Origin: Deltaproteobacteria bacterium
GTDB taxonomy: Bacteria; Desulfobacterota; Syntrophia; Syntrophales; UBA5619
DNA length: 62,240 bases
NCBI GenBank assembly: GCA_021372695.1
Contig: JAJFTY010000164.1
Span: 1 to 62,240 of the forward strand
Direction: 5' to 3'
This document shows, piece by piece, positions 35,845-44,519 of the stretch (position 1 is the first letter of the stretch; the number at the start of each line of letters is the position of its first letter). The notes under the pieces were generated by a model. It did not search any database, was not told the origin of the DNA, and saw nothing but the letters and a program-made list of their open reading frames with translations. The translations under genes and the position numbers were made by a program.

Positions 35845-36348
35845 ATGCCTTGGTATGCCGTCCACACGCGAAGCCGCCACGAAGACCGCGCCTATCTCGG
35901 TCTTCTGCAAAAATCCTTTCACACCTTTCTACCGAAGCTGGAGGTTTGGAGCAAGCGGAAAGACCGGCGGAAGAAAATCATGATTCCCATGTTTCCGGGA
36001 TACATCTTCGTCGAAGTCCCGACGCTGACCAACGAGGCCAAGCTCGACGTCCTCAAGACTTTCGGCGTGGTCCGCATCCTCGGGAAATCGATGGGCTCGG
36101 AACCCATTCCCGTTCCCGACGGCAAGATCGATGCGATCCGGCGTATCGTCGATTCCAAGGTAGAAGTGCAGCAGTTTCAGTATCCGAAGGTCGGGGAGCC
36201 GGCCCGGATCATCGACGGTCCCTTCAAGGGGCTGGAGGGCCAGGTCCTCCGGACCGACTACGAAAAGGAGCTCTTCGTGATCGAAATCGAGCTCCTTCAG
36301 CGTTCCATCGCGATCAAACTGGAAGGGTTTCAGATCACCCGGCTTTGA
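35845..36348 (+). CDS. NusG-family antitermination factor paralogue (UpxY/RfaH type)
   Basis: This 167-residue protein has an N-terminal NGN domain (WYAVHTRSRHEDRAYLGL, then PMFPGYIFVEV) and a C-terminal KOW motif (VGEPARIIDGPFKGLEGQVLR). Start ATG 35845 has GGAGAGGG eight bases upstream. Specialised NusG paralogues usually lie at the head of exopolysaccharide operons; here it stands alone, with convergent genes downstream, so its target operon is elsewhere. The housekeeping nusG would be expected near rpl genes. Confidence 0.88.
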   Translation: MPWYAVHTRSRHEDRAYLGLLQKSFHTFLPKLEVWSKRKDRRKKIMIPMFPGYIFVEVPTLTNEAKLDVLKTFGVVRILGKSMGSEPIPVPDGKIDAIRRIVDSKVEVQQFQYPKVGEPARIIDGPFKGLEGQVLRTDYEKELFVIEIELLQRSIAIKLEGFQITRL

Positions 36349-36416
36349 TCTGCCACGGGCGTCGAGAGTGCTGCGCCCCCTAAAATACGATTCCCCGGTT
36401 TGCGTGGACACGCCTC

Positions 36417-37337
36417 TTACAGTTCAACGCCGTAATCGCTTCTGAGAAAATCGATATTCTTCCGGGCGTTTTCGTATTTCGTCCTGCCGTACTGGTAATA
36501 GTCGAATTCGATGGAGGAGATGTTCAACTGGATCAGGCTCCAGAGAAACCAGTAGATATCCGGAAACGGTTTGAAGAGATCGGTCATGTACTGATGCCGG
36601 TCCGTATCCTTCCCCTCCCAATAGAGGTCGAGCAGTTTCTTCTCCACCGACCGGGGAAGCAGGATCTCCTGGAACAGGTCGGCCAGATCATAGTAAGCGG
36701 GGGCCATGCCTCCGTACTCCCAGTCGATCAGACACATCCGGGGACGCGATCGCTCCGCGCCTTCGGCCCACACGAAATTGTCGGCGAGAAGGTCGTTGTG
36801 GCAGGCGACGTACTGAGAAGGAGAGACTCCGGCCCTCCGGTCGATCTTCTTGAGGATTCCGATCATTCCCGGGATGTCGAACTCCGGGTAGCCCGTGTGG
36901 ATCTCCGCAAGGGTCCTGGATAAACGCTGCACCTCAACCAGGGGGTTGAAGAGAACAGGCAGCCGGACCCCGCTCCGGTGAATCGCCCGGATGGGAGAGA
37001 CGATCCTCTCCCAGCACTCTTCCTTCAGGAAGTCCGCGTTTTTCAGCACATAGCCCGGGATGAACTCGACGATGGTCACGCCCTCTCCGGGAAGGTAACG
37101 GATCAGTCTGGGGGTGATCCCCAGCGGTTCGAGCCGGCGGAGGTTCTCCATCTCCGCGTCACGATCGATGAAGAGCTCGGTCTTCTGGCCGTAAAACCGG
37201 AATACGGACTCCCCCCCGCCTGCGGAGGTGACCCGGTAGAGCCGATTGGTGATCCCGCCTTTCAATTCCCGGATCTCGAGCGTCAGACCGCTCCATTCCG
37301 GCATCAGCCTGACGCAGTCGTCATAGGTGAACTCCAT
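36417..37337 (-). CDS. Choline/ethanolamine kinase-like phosphotransferase
   Basis: This 306-residue APH-fold kinase has the Brenner motif CHNDLLADNFVW and the metal-binding LIDWEYGGMAPAYYDLAD, plus GITNRLYRV in the N lobe. LicA/choline kinase-type enzymes phosphorylate small alcohols or sugars; the substrate is not determined. ATG 37337 is preferred over GTG 37343, which overlaps the AGAGGT ribosome site. It is convergent with the NusG-like gene. A possible link to lipid or glycan decoration is inference. Confidence 0.8.
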   Translation of the reverse strand: MEFTYDDCVRLMPEWSGLTLEIRELKGGITNRLYRVTSAGGGESVFRFYGQKTELFIDRDAEMENLRRLEPLGITPRLIRYLPGEGVTIVEFIPGYVLKNADFLKEECWERIVSPIRAIHRSGVRLPVLFNPLVEVQRLSRTLAEIHTGYPEFDIPGMIGILKKIDRRAGVSPSQYVACHNDLLADNFVWAEGAERSRPRMCLIDWEYGGMAPAYYDLADLFQEILLPRSVEKKLLDLYWEGKDTDRHQYMTDLFKPFPDIYWFLWSLIQLNISSIEFDYYQYGRTKYENARKNIDFLRSDYGVEL

Positions 37338-37874
37338 GGACACCTCTTAAGGGATTCGGACCTTCTCCCCTATCACCCTTCCGCGAAATCGGCAACAGCC
37401 CGTGACGGGGCACAGGCCCCATTTGCGGCCTTGCCCGGCCATACCTCTGCCTGGGTTCGATCTCCCCCCTTCCTTCGCCGGTATTCCCTCGCCGCTCGGC
37501 GTACAGATTCATACGCCTCGCGGCTCGGGATTTGGGGGTTTCAAACCTTAGGCAACTTCGGTTTTGACGTCAAATCGAATAATCCGATAGCAGGTATCAG
37601 CAAAATTGATACATCGCCGGAGAGAAGCGGCAACGGCGTTTCCAGGCGATCCATCACCGGTATGAATACATCGCCCATGCCGTCTGGAATGGGCTCCGCG
37701 CCGAAGCTGAATCGCCCCCGCGAAAGGAAGAATGTCGATTTTCGTCTTGACTTTCTTCCGCAGTTGCGCAAGAAGTCACAGCTTCTTCACGATGCGTCTG
37801 ATCGGGATGATGGGGAATCCGCTGAATTTCCGGGGCGCAGTGAGAAGAAATCCATTCGACAGGAGACGGGAAAG
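37338..37874. other. 537-nt spacer without a convincing gene
   Basis: The spacer lies between two divergent transcription units. It holds a TTGACT at about 37748 without a good -10, and a short frame on the minus strand (37541-37771) that starts with TTG and lacks a ribosome site. No RNA gene or strong hairpin was seen. Its composition changes around 37545, where it becomes less GC-rich. Confidence 0.5.
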
Positions 37875-38087
37875 TTGAAAGGACACATCACGATCGACAG
37901 GGAGCTGTGCAAGGAGTGCCATCTCTGCATCCAGGCCTGTAAAAAGGGTCTGATCGCCCCCTCCCACGAATACAACAGCCGGGGCTACCGTCCGGTCTGT
38001 TTCAAGGAAGACGGGGAATGCACGGGGTGCGCCCTGTGCGCGATCACCTGTCCGGATATCGCAATCGAGGTATACCGTGAACAATAA
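37875..38087 (+). CDS. 2-oxoacid:ferredoxin oxidoreductase, ferredoxin-like delta subunit
   Basis: This 70-residue 2[4Fe-4S] ferredoxin subunit has the cluster motifs CKECHLCIQACKKG and CTGCALCAITCPD. A TTG start at 37875 is favoured: AGGAGA lies eight bases upstream and no ATG fits. It passes electrons from the catalytic subunits to external ferredoxin. It overlaps the alpha subunit gene by 11 nt and heads the four-subunit operon. Confidence 0.9.
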   Translation: MKGHITIDRELCKECHLCIQACKKGLIAPSHEYNSRGYRPVCFKEDGECTGCALCAITCPDIAIEVYREQ

Positions 38088-39156
38088 AGTACTGATGCAG
38101 GGCAACAAGATCATCGGCGAAGCCGCCATCCGGGCGGGATGCCGCTTCTACGCCGGCTATCCCATCACCCCGCAGAACGAAATCCCGGAGTACATGGCGG
38201 ACCGTCTGCGGCAGGTGGACGGCGGCGTTTTCATCCAGTCGGAGAGCGAGGTCGCGGCGATCCACATGGTGATCGGGGCAAGCGCCGCCGGATACCGTTC
38301 CATGACCTCGTCGTCGAGCCCGGGGATCTCCCTCAAGCAGGAGGGGATCTCGTCGCTCGCCGCCTGCCAGCTTCCGGCCGTCATCGTCAACATGATGCGC
38401 GGCGGCCCGGGGCTCGGCAATATCTGCCCCTCCCAGGGGGACTATTTCCAGGCCACCCGCGGCGGCGGCCACGGCGATTACCGGGTCATCGTTCTCGGCC
38501 CCGATTCGGCCCAGGAACTGGCCGACCTGACGATGGACGCCTTCGACCTGGCCGATCAGTACCGGACGCCCGTCATGATCCTGGCCGACGGGATGATGGG
38601 GCAGATGATGGAGCCGGTGGTCTTCAAGGAGCCCAAACCGCGGGTCTATCCCGAGGACTTCATGATGCGGGGATGCGGCGCAGGCAAGAGCAAGATCATC
38701 CGGGGGCTCATCCTCGACCCGCTGGAGATGGAGGAGCACAACTGGACCCTGGACCGGAAGTACAGGGTGATCGCCCAGAAGGAGACGCGCCACGAGCTCG
38801 TCAAGACCGAAGACGCGGAACTGGTTTTCGTGGCCTACGGGACGGGCGCCCGGATCGCCGAGGGTGCGATAAAAAGGCTGCGCGAGCAGGGGATCAGGGC
38901 CGGGCTCTTCCGGCCGATCACGCTCTGGCCCTTTCCGGCGGACGAACTCAGGGAGCTGGCCGGGAAGGTCAAGAACTTCCTCGTATTCGAACTCAGCACC
39001 GGTCAGATGCTGGAGGACGTGAGGCTGGCCATCCAGGGGTGCGCGAAGATCGGTTTCCACGGCCGCCCGGGCGGGGTGGTTCCGACGCCGGTGCAGCTCG
39101 CGAACGTCGTCATGCGCCGGTATGACCGGAAGCAGGGAATCACCGAACAGGCTTAG
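38077..39156 (+). CDS. vorB: 2-oxoacid:ferredoxin oxidoreductase alpha subunit (VorB-like)
   Basis: This 359-residue subunit holds the pyrimidine-binding half of the thiamine site. Motifs are AGYPITPQNEIPEYM, ESEVAAIHMVIGASAAG, GPGLGNICPSQGDYFQ and the C-terminal transketolase-like domain. It resembles 3-methyl-2-oxobutanoate oxidoreductase more than pyruvate oxidoreductase by its separate alpha-beta-gamma-delta layout, but substrate choice cannot be fixed from sequence alone. Start is GTG 38077, inside the delta gene. Confidence 0.88.
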   Translation: MNNKVLMQGNKIIGEAAIRAGCRFYAGYPITPQNEIPEYMADRLRQVDGGVFIQSESEVAAIHMVIGASAAGYRSMTSSSSPGISLKQEGISSLAACQLPAVIVNMMRGGPGLGNICPSQGDYFQATRGGGHGDYRVIVLGPDSAQELADLTMDAFDLADQYRTPVMILADGMMGQMMEPVVFKEPKPRVYPEDFMMRGCGAGKSKIIRGLILDPLEMEEHNWTLDRKYRVIAQKETRHELVKTEDAELVFVAYGTGARIAEGAIKRLREQGIRAGLFRPITLWPFPADELRELAGKVKNFLVFELSTGQMLEDVRLAIQGCAKIGFHGRPGGVVPTPVQLANVVMRRYDRKQGITEQA

Positions 39157-39213
39157 CCGCCGGATCGCTCCAGCGGGAGGGCGGACGCAGGAAGGATCAA
39201 CAGGGACGGAAAA

Positions 39214-39984
39214 ATGAAGAAGGTTTTCGGCAGACCCAAAAGCATGAAAAAGAACATCTTTCACTACTGTGCGGGATGCGGCCACAGCATCGCCCACCGG
39301 CTGGTCGCCGAAGTGATCGATGAACTGGATATCCGGGGCATCACCATCGGCGTCCCGCCGGCGGGATGCGCGGTCCTGGCCTACAACTATTTCGACGTGG
39401 ACATGATCGAGGCCCAGCACGGACGGGGGCCGGCGACGGCGACCGGCCTGAAAAGGGCTCTTCCGGACCGCGTCGTCTTCTCCTACCAGGGAGACGGCGA
39501 CCTGGCCGCGATCGGCATCGCGGAGAGCTTCCACGCGGCCAACCGGGGGGAGAACATCACGGTCATCTTCATCAACAATGCGGTCTACGGCATGACCGGC
39601 GGGCAGATGGCCCCGACCTCTATGCTGGGACAGAAGACCACGACCTCGCCGACCGGAAGAACACCCGTGCTGGACGGCCATCCCGTCCGGGTTTCCGAGC
39701 TCTTTACGGAGCTCCCGGGAACGGCCTACATCGAACGGTGCACCGTCAATTCGCCGGCCGCCATCCTCAAGACCAAGAAGGCGATCCGCAAGGCCTTCCA
39801 GTACCAGATCGCAGGCAAGGGCTTCTCCATGGTGGAGATCCTCTCTCCTTGTCCGACCAACTGGAAGATGACGCCGGTCGAATCGTGCAAGTGGATCGAC
39901 GAGGTGATGAGCAAACAATTTCCCCTGGGCGTCATGAAGGACCTCCCGGCCGCGGAAGAGAAGAAGGGGGATGAAAAGCCATGA
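39214..39984 (+). CDS. 2-oxoacid:ferredoxin oxidoreductase beta subunit (TPP-binding)
   Basis: This 256-residue subunit has CAGCGHSIAHRL and the thiamine diphosphate motif QGDGDLAAIGIAE with INNAVYGMTGGQMAPTS. It forms the catalytic site with the alpha subunit and carries an Fe-S ligand group including the N-terminal CxxC. It is 57 nt after vorB and its stop overlaps the gamma start (ATGA). Confidence 0.9.
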   Translation: MKKVFGRPKSMKKNIFHYCAGCGHSIAHRLVAEVIDELDIRGITIGVPPAGCAVLAYNYFDVDMIEAQHGRGPATATGLKRALPDRVVFSYQGDGDLAAIGIAESFHAANRGENITVIFINNAVYGMTGGQMAPTSMLGQKTTTSPTGRTPVLDGHPVRVSELFTELPGTAYIERCTVNSPAAILKTKKAIRKAFQYQIAGKGFSMVEILSPCPTNWKMTPVESCKWIDEVMSKQFPLGVMKDLPAAEEKKGDEKP

Positions 39985-40517
39985 TGGTCAAAACCATATT
40001 CGCCGGCTTCGGCGGCCAGGGGGTGCTGATGATGGGCTACACCCTGGCCCACGGCGCGATGAGCGCCGGGTACAACGTGACCTTTCTGCCGGCCTACGGA
40101 GCGGAGGTGCGCGGGGGCACGGCCAACTGCACCGTGGCCGTGTCGGACGACGAAATCGCTTCGCCGATCGCCTCGGAACCCGACAATGTGGTCGTTCTGA
40201 ACACTCCGTCGCTCTATTCGTTCCAGAACCGCGTCGCTCCGGGCGGCTCGCTTTTCCTGAATTCGTCGATCATCGCCGTCGAATCTTCCCGCCACGACGT
40301 CCGGATCATCAAAATCCCCTCCTCGGAAATCGCGGAGCAGATGGGAAATTCGCGGGCGGCCAATACCGTGATGATGGCCGCCTTCCTGAAGGTGACCGGC
40401 CTGGTGCCGCCCGATATCTTTCTCAAGAGCATGGATGAGGTCATGGGCAGCAAGAAAAAATCGGTCATCGAGATCAACCACCGGGCCTTTGCGGCCGGGT
40501 ATGAATTTCTGAAATAG
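39981..40517 (+). CDS. 2-oxoacid:ferredoxin oxidoreductase gamma subunit
   Basis: This 178-residue subunit has the family opening IFAGFGGQGVLMMGYTLAHGA and AYGAEVRGGTANCTV, the CoA-binding domain of ketoacid:ferredoxin oxidoreductases. With the three preceding genes it completes an enzyme that interconverts branched or other 2-oxoacids with acyl-CoA and CO2 using ferredoxin. It is 16 nt before an ACT-domain gene. Confidence 0.92.
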   Translation: MMVKTIFAGFGGQGVLMMGYTLAHGAMSAGYNVTFLPAYGAEVRGGTANCTVAVSDDEIASPIASEPDNVVVLNTPSLYSFQNRVAPGGSLFLNSSIIAVESSRHDVRIIKIPSSEIAEQMGNSRAANTVMMAAFLKVTGLVPPDIFLKSMDEVMGSKKKSVIEINHRAFAAGYEFLK

Positions 40518-40533
40518 GGGAGCCAATAGAATC

Positions 40534-40962
40534 ATGGCAGTTAAACAGATATCCGTCACGCTGGGCAATGTCCCGGGGACCCTTTCCCGGCTGACAAACA
40601 TCCTCGACAAGGAGGACATCACCGCCAAAGCCTTGCTGGCCGCGAGCGCCGCGGAAAGCAGCACGGTGCGGATGGTCGTCAACGACCCGGAAAGGGCAGC
40701 GGCGATCCTGGAGAGTTTCGGATTCAACTACGAGGTCTCCCCGGTCCTGGCCGCCGAGGTGCCGCTTCACCCCGGCGGGATGAATGCCATCCTCAACCCC
40801 CTCAACAAAGCGGAGATCAACATCCTCTACCTCTACACGACGATCAACCGGATCGGCGAGGAGACGATCGTCATCCTGGGCACGGACAAACTCGACGAGG
40901 CACGGGAGGTCCTCCAGCGGAACTGGATTCACCTGATCGAAGAGGAGATCTATTCCCTGTAG
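40534..40962 (+). CDS. Tandem ACT-domain protein
   Basis: This 142-residue protein consists of two ACT domains (about 4-68 and 72-140). The first opens QISVTLGNVPGTLSRLTNIL and the second has ILYLYTTINRIGEETIVIL. Such proteins often accompany indolepyruvate/2-oxoacid oxidoreductases and amino-acid-CoA ligases and probably sense amino acids. As the last gene of the oxidoreductase operon it may tune it to branched-chain or aromatic amino acids. Confidence 0.88.
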   Translation: MAVKQISVTLGNVPGTLSRLTNILDKEDITAKALLAASAAESSTVRMVVNDPERAAAILESFGFNYEVSPVLAAEVPLHPGGMNAILNPLNKAEINILYLYTTINRIGEETIVILGTDKLDEAREVLQRNWIHLIEEEIYSL

Positions 40963-41002
40963 TCGAAACAGAGTCCGATATTGCCGAGCGAGGCCAGGGA
41001 AC

Positions 41003-41413
41003 ATGGTCATTTCTCAAGAGAAAGAGGCGGCGCTCCGCGAACGGATGGAGCAGCTCGGCGTCCGCGAAGAGGAGTTCCGCGAAACCTTCATCCGCTCCTC
41101 CGGCCCCGGCGGGCAGAAGGTCAACAAGACTTCATCCTGCGTCCAGATCGTCCACCTGCCGACCGGCCTCACCGTCAAATGCCAGCAGGAGCGCTCCCAG
41201 GCGCTCAACCGCTTCCTGGCCCGCCGCCTTCTCCTCGACCGGATCGAGCGCCTCCGCACGGGAATCGTCAAGGCCGAACGGATGCGAGTCGAAAAGATCC
41301 GGCGGCAGAAGCGGCGCCGCTCCCGGCGGGCCCAGGAGAAGATCCTGGAGACCAAGCACATCCAGTCCGAAAAGAAATCCCTCCGCGGCCGCGTCGGCCC
41401 GGAGGAGGGATAA
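41003..41413 (+). CDS. Peptide chain release factor-like protein (GGQ domain)
   Basis: This 136-residue protein has the hydrolysis motif SSGPGGQKVNKTSS with GGQ, then a very Lys/Arg-rich C-terminal helix (KAERMRVEKIRRQKRRRSRR). It lacks the codon-recognition domain of RF1/RF2, so it belongs with ArfB/C12orf65-like ribosome rescue hydrolases. ATG 41003 has AGGGA upstream. It probably releases peptides from stalled ribosomes; this is family-based. Confidence 0.85.
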   Translation: MVISQEKEAALRERMEQLGVREEEFRETFIRSSGPGGQKVNKTSSCVQIVHLPTGLTVKCQQERSQALNRFLARRLLLDRIERLRTGIVKAERMRVEKIRRQKRRRSRRAQEKILETKHIQSEKKSLRGRVGPEEG

Positions 41414-41733
41414 AAGCCCTTGCCAGCACCGGCATGATCTTCCTGTCCTGATTTTCCTTGATATCCCACCGGTTTTTGTCATATGATTTTCCGCCAGAAT
41501 CATCCTGATATCGCTGCCGCTTGCCCACTGTCTCTATTCACATTCGTTCTCGTTCCTTTGTCGTAACGCCCCTCGGGGCTGAAGCCGATCACAGAGTCAG
41601 GTTCGTATCAGGCATAAGCGAGGCATGGACCTACCGCCCCATATCCCTCCCATCAACGGGGAGAAGCGGGGTGGTAACAGTGGGTTATTTTATAATCACC
41701 GGAGACCAATTACCCCATGAAAGGAGAGGCAAA
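41414..41733. other. 320-nt spacer before the isochorismatase-like gene
   Basis: A TATAAT at 41691-41696 lies about 38 nt before the hydrolase start, but there is no recognisable -35 at normal distance. The rest has stretches of mixed composition without a frame that looks coding. No terminator with a clear uridine run was found after the release-factor-like gene. Confidence 0.45.
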
Positions 41734-42375
41734 ATGGATCCCAAGACAGCGGCGATTGTTCTGATCGAGTACCAGAACGACTTCACCACCGAGGGCGGAA
41801 CGCTCCACGGAGCGGTCAAGAGCGTGATGGAAAGCAGCAACATGCTCGCCAACACGGTTGAACTGGTCGCGCAGGCGCGCAAGGCCGGGGCCGCGATCGT
41901 CTTCGTCCCGATCACCTTCACCGACGATTATCATGAGCTGTGCGCCCAGCCCTATGGCATCCTCAAGGGCGTGGTGGACAGCAAATCGTTCCGCAAGGGC
42001 ACCTGGGGCGCCGAGATCGTGGACGTCCTGAAGCCGCAGCCGCAGGATATCATCGTCGAAGGCAAGCGCGGCCTGTGCGGCTTTGCCAGCACCAACCTCG
42101 ACTTCATCCTGCGCAGCCGGGGCATCAGGACCGTCGCGCTGGGTGGCTTCCTGACCAACTGCTGCGTCGAGTCGACCATGCGCACCGCCTATGAGAACGG
42201 TTATGACGTCATCACCCTCAAGGACTGCACGGCCACGCTGAGCGAGGAGGAGCAGCGCCTCTCGATCGAGAAGAACTATCCGATGTTCTCGCGGGTGATG
42301 ACGCACACCGAATTCCTGAGGGAACTCACCGGAGCACAGGCAGCGGCAGCAGCCGGCAGGGGATACAACGCGTAA
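41734..42375 (+). CDS. Isochorismatase-like cysteine hydrolase
   Basis: This 213-residue protein has the cysteine hydrolase fold. The catalytic triad is Glu-Lys-Cys rather than Asp-Lys-Cys: LIEYQNDF (Glu10), VEGKRGLCGF and FLTNCCVESTMRTAYENGY. Members hydrolyse isochorismate, nicotinamide or ureas; none can be chosen here. ATG 41734 has AAAGGAGAGG upstream. Codon use leans to CGC for Arg and TAT for Tyr, unlike the CGG/TAC-rich neighbours, hinting at transfer. It appears to be monocistronic. Confidence 0.85.
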   Translation: MDPKTAAIVLIEYQNDFTTEGGTLHGAVKSVMESSNMLANTVELVAQARKAGAAIVFVPITFTDDYHELCAQPYGILKGVVDSKSFRKGTWGAEIVDVLKPQPQDIIVEGKRGLCGFASTNLDFILRSRGIRTVALGGFLTNCCVESTMRTAYENGYDVITLKDCTATLSEEEQRLSIEKNYPMFSRVMTHTEFLRELTGAQAAAAAGRGYNA

Positions 42376-42572
42376 ACGGTGAATCAGGGAAATTTCTGTG
42401 TGGCGAAGTCACCGTAACCGCCGGATTCACGGCGGCCGATTCGTCGCGTTGCACCTGTCTCATGGCGTGCTTGACAAACTTGCCGGGCATCCGGAAGAGC
42501 AGCCGGCCCCACCGGTGCGGTTGCACGAGAGGCGAGTCTTCATTGGAAATACGAGGAACGGAGGTGACAAGG

Positions 42573-42758
42573 ATGAAAAACATGCGGAGCTTGGCAATCG
42601 CAATCATCTTCGCAGGGTTGGCCAGTCTGGCCATAGGGATCATTGGTAAATTCATGGGGACTGAGATTGTGGGATTCAGCCCGCGCGGGTTCGGCCTGGC
42701 CACGGGTATTTGCTTCCTGCTATCGATGAATCTGCTGCTTTTGGACAGGAAACCCTAG
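42573..42758 (+). CDS. Small two-helix membrane protein (61 aa)
   Basis: This 61-residue protein has two hydrophobic segments, about 6-24 (SLAIAIIFAGLASLAIGII) and 39-56 (GFGLATGICFLLSMNLLLL), joined by a GFSPRGFG turn. GGAGGTGA lies six bases before ATG 42573. The short basic tail is DRKP. It has no recognised family. Small double-helix proteins of this kind are common and often of unknown role. Confidence 0.6.
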   Translation: MKNMRSLAIAIIFAGLASLAIGIIGKFMGTEIVGFSPRGFGLATGICFLLSMNLLLLDRKP

Positions 42759-42892
42759 AGGAAAACACGGGAAGTCCGCGGGAAAAACCGTTGCCTGGGA
42801 GGTACCGACCAGGAAACCTCCGGGGGGACTGTTTCCCGGCTCGGGTCATAGAAGCCGCGCATGGCGACGTCTGAGGACGCTCAGGAGTTCAG

Positions 42893-43036
42893 AAGGGAGT
42901 GGAGGCTGTGTCAGCGCTTCCGCTCCCCTGCTTCATATCGTGAACGGTTCCCTGCGAAAAAGCGGATCACCTCTGGCAGCGGATCACCGTGTAGAGAGAC
43001 CAGCGCCATGACCGCGTTCAGCGGCTGGTGATTCAC
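42893..43036 (-). pseudogene. Decayed copy of the atpE 3' end and its terminator
   Basis: On the minus strand this aligns in frame with the end of atpE. It reads ALVSLHGDPLPEVIR where atpE has ALVVLYANPLLKVIG. Exact shared runs are GCGCTGGTC, ATCCGCTGC, AGGTGATC, GGAAGCGCTGACAC and CACTCCCTT, the last two from the atpE terminator. The atpE stop codon is lost, leaving a 41-residue frame from GTG 43036 to TGA 42911 with GAGGAG before it. It lies 61 nt downstream of the flavoprotein gene. Confidence 0.75.
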
Positions 43037-43097
43037 GGCGTCTCCTCAGCAAGGCAGGATGATACGGTGGTATCAACGACCTGCTCGACGCAACTAG

Positions 43098-44423
43098 TCA
43101 GAAGTGGTTCCTGAAGATTCCCCTGGCTGCGATGATCCCGGAGATTCCGGCGCCCACGATCCCGCGGCTCTTTCCGGCGCCATCGCCTGCCACAAAGATC
43201 CCTTTGACGTTCGTTTCGAGATTCTCATCCGTGACAAAGTGGGTATCGAAAAACTTGATCTCCGGCGCATACATCAGCGTGGACGGGTGAAGGATCCCGG
43301 GCACGATCTTATCGAGCTTTTTTGCCGATTCCCAGAGGTTGTCGACGATCCGGGCCGGCAAGCCCAGCGTGATATCCCCCGGTGTCGCATCGTAGGTTGC
43401 CCGGCACACCCCAAAATGACGGGCCGCGCTGTTGAAGGTCGCTCCGGAGCTTCTCCTTCCCTCCCGGAAGTCCCCCACCCTCTGCACGATCGGCCGGCCT
43501 CCGCCCAGCAGGAAGAACTGTTTGGCAATCATCTGCCCGAATTCGGTCGTGTCTGAGAAAGGTTCGGTCAGAAAAACCGTATTGATCAAGGCAAAATTGG
43601 TGTTTGCCGTTTTGCGGCGGGAGAAGGCGTCGCCGTTCACCAGCTTGAAGTTGCAGTAGTTCTCGACCCGCACCCGCCCGCCGGGATTGGTGCAGAAGGT
43701 CCTGACCCTGTCTCCGTGGCGTGCCGTGCGGAAAAGGAATTTCGGGTCGTAAACGATATCCGTGACGGCATCATAATACTTCCTGTTCAGTTCGAGGCGG
43801 ATTCCCACATCGATCGGGCCGAAATCATGCCGAACGTTCAATTTTTCGGCAACGTCGCGAAACCAGTATGCGCCGCTGCGTCCGGGGGCCGCGAGGATGA
43901 CTTTCGCGGTATAGTCGACTCTTTTTTGCTGGTGCCCACAGGAAACACGATAGGTGTCACCATCCTGCTTCACAATGGAGGTCACCGCGGTTTTCAGAAT
44001 GAATTCCGTCTTTTTCAGACGGTTTCTCAGAAAATCGACCGCGGCCTTGCCGTTGTCCGTTCCCCAGTGCCATTGCTCCGGCGCGATGAATTGGGTGCCA
44101 TGCTCCCGGGCAATATCCGCAAGCGCCTCGATCATGCTATCTCGCTCCGGAAAGGTCACCTGCCGGCACTTGGGGAAAGCGATGAACACCTGCCGGATCT
44201 CTTCCATCAACCGCTGCGCCGAATCGCGATCGATCTTGAGTTCATCCAGGTCGATGCCCACCCGGTAGTCGAAATTCAGCTTGCCGTCGTTCAGCAATCC
44301 TCCGGCCGGATAGGGGCGGCGATCGATGACGGCAATCCTGTCCAGGCCCAGCCTCTCGAGTTCCATCGCTGCAAAGAGGCCTGCCGGGCCTGACCCGATG
44401 ATCAATACATGATAGGTATCCAT
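43098..44423 (-). CDS. FAD-dependent oxidoreductase (COG2509-like)
   Basis: This 441-residue flavoprotein has the N-terminal FAD motif LIIGSGPAGLFAAMELERLG, GGLLNDGKLNFD and VILAAPGRSGAYWF. Its C-terminal FAD motif is IFVAGDGAGKSRGIVGAGISG. Six or more conserved-looking Arg/Gly blocks resemble the uncharacterised dehydrogenase family of anaerobes. Start ATG 44423 is supported by AGGAG ten bases upstream. It lies between atpE (same strand, upstream) and a decayed atpE 3' copy. Base use is visibly less CGG-biased than in the core genes. Confidence 0.82.
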   Translation of the reverse strand: MDTYHVLIIGSGPAGLFAAMELERLGLDRIAVIDRRPYPAGGLLNDGKLNFDYRVGIDLDELKIDRDSAQRLMEEIRQVFIAFPKCRQVTFPERDSMIEALADIAREHGTQFIAPEQWHWGTDNGKAAVDFLRNRLKKTEFILKTAVTSIVKQDGDTYRVSCGHQQKRVDYTAKVILAAPGRSGAYWFRDVAEKLNVRHDFGPIDVGIRLELNRKYYDAVTDIVYDPKFLFRTARHGDRVRTFCTNPGGRVRVENYCNFKLVNGDAFSRRKTANTNFALINTVFLTEPFSDTTEFGQMIAKQFFLLGGGRPIVQRVGDFREGRRSSGATFNSAARHFGVCRATYDATPGDITLGLPARIVDNLWESAKKLDKIVPGILHPSTLMYAPEIKFFDTHFVTDENLETNVKGIFVAGDGAGKSRGIVGAGISGIIAARGIFRNHF

Positions 44424-44519
44424 GGCTCTTGAACTCCTGACGATTCTTGCACCCGATGATCTCGACCATAAACGGTTCATATCAAAGTTGCCACGGCCGG
44501 GCACGGCCGCATACGGCAT

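Noticed and set aside
37541..37771. Minus-strand 76-residue frame in the spacer before the oxidoreductase operon
   Set aside because: TTG start without a ribosome-binding site, unusual composition and no recognisable family; left as non-coding.
42911..43036. A genuine 41-residue gene with GAGGAG ribosome site
   Set aside because: Its residues align in frame with the atpE C terminus and its tail with the atpE terminator, so decay of a duplicate explains it better, though residual translation is possible.
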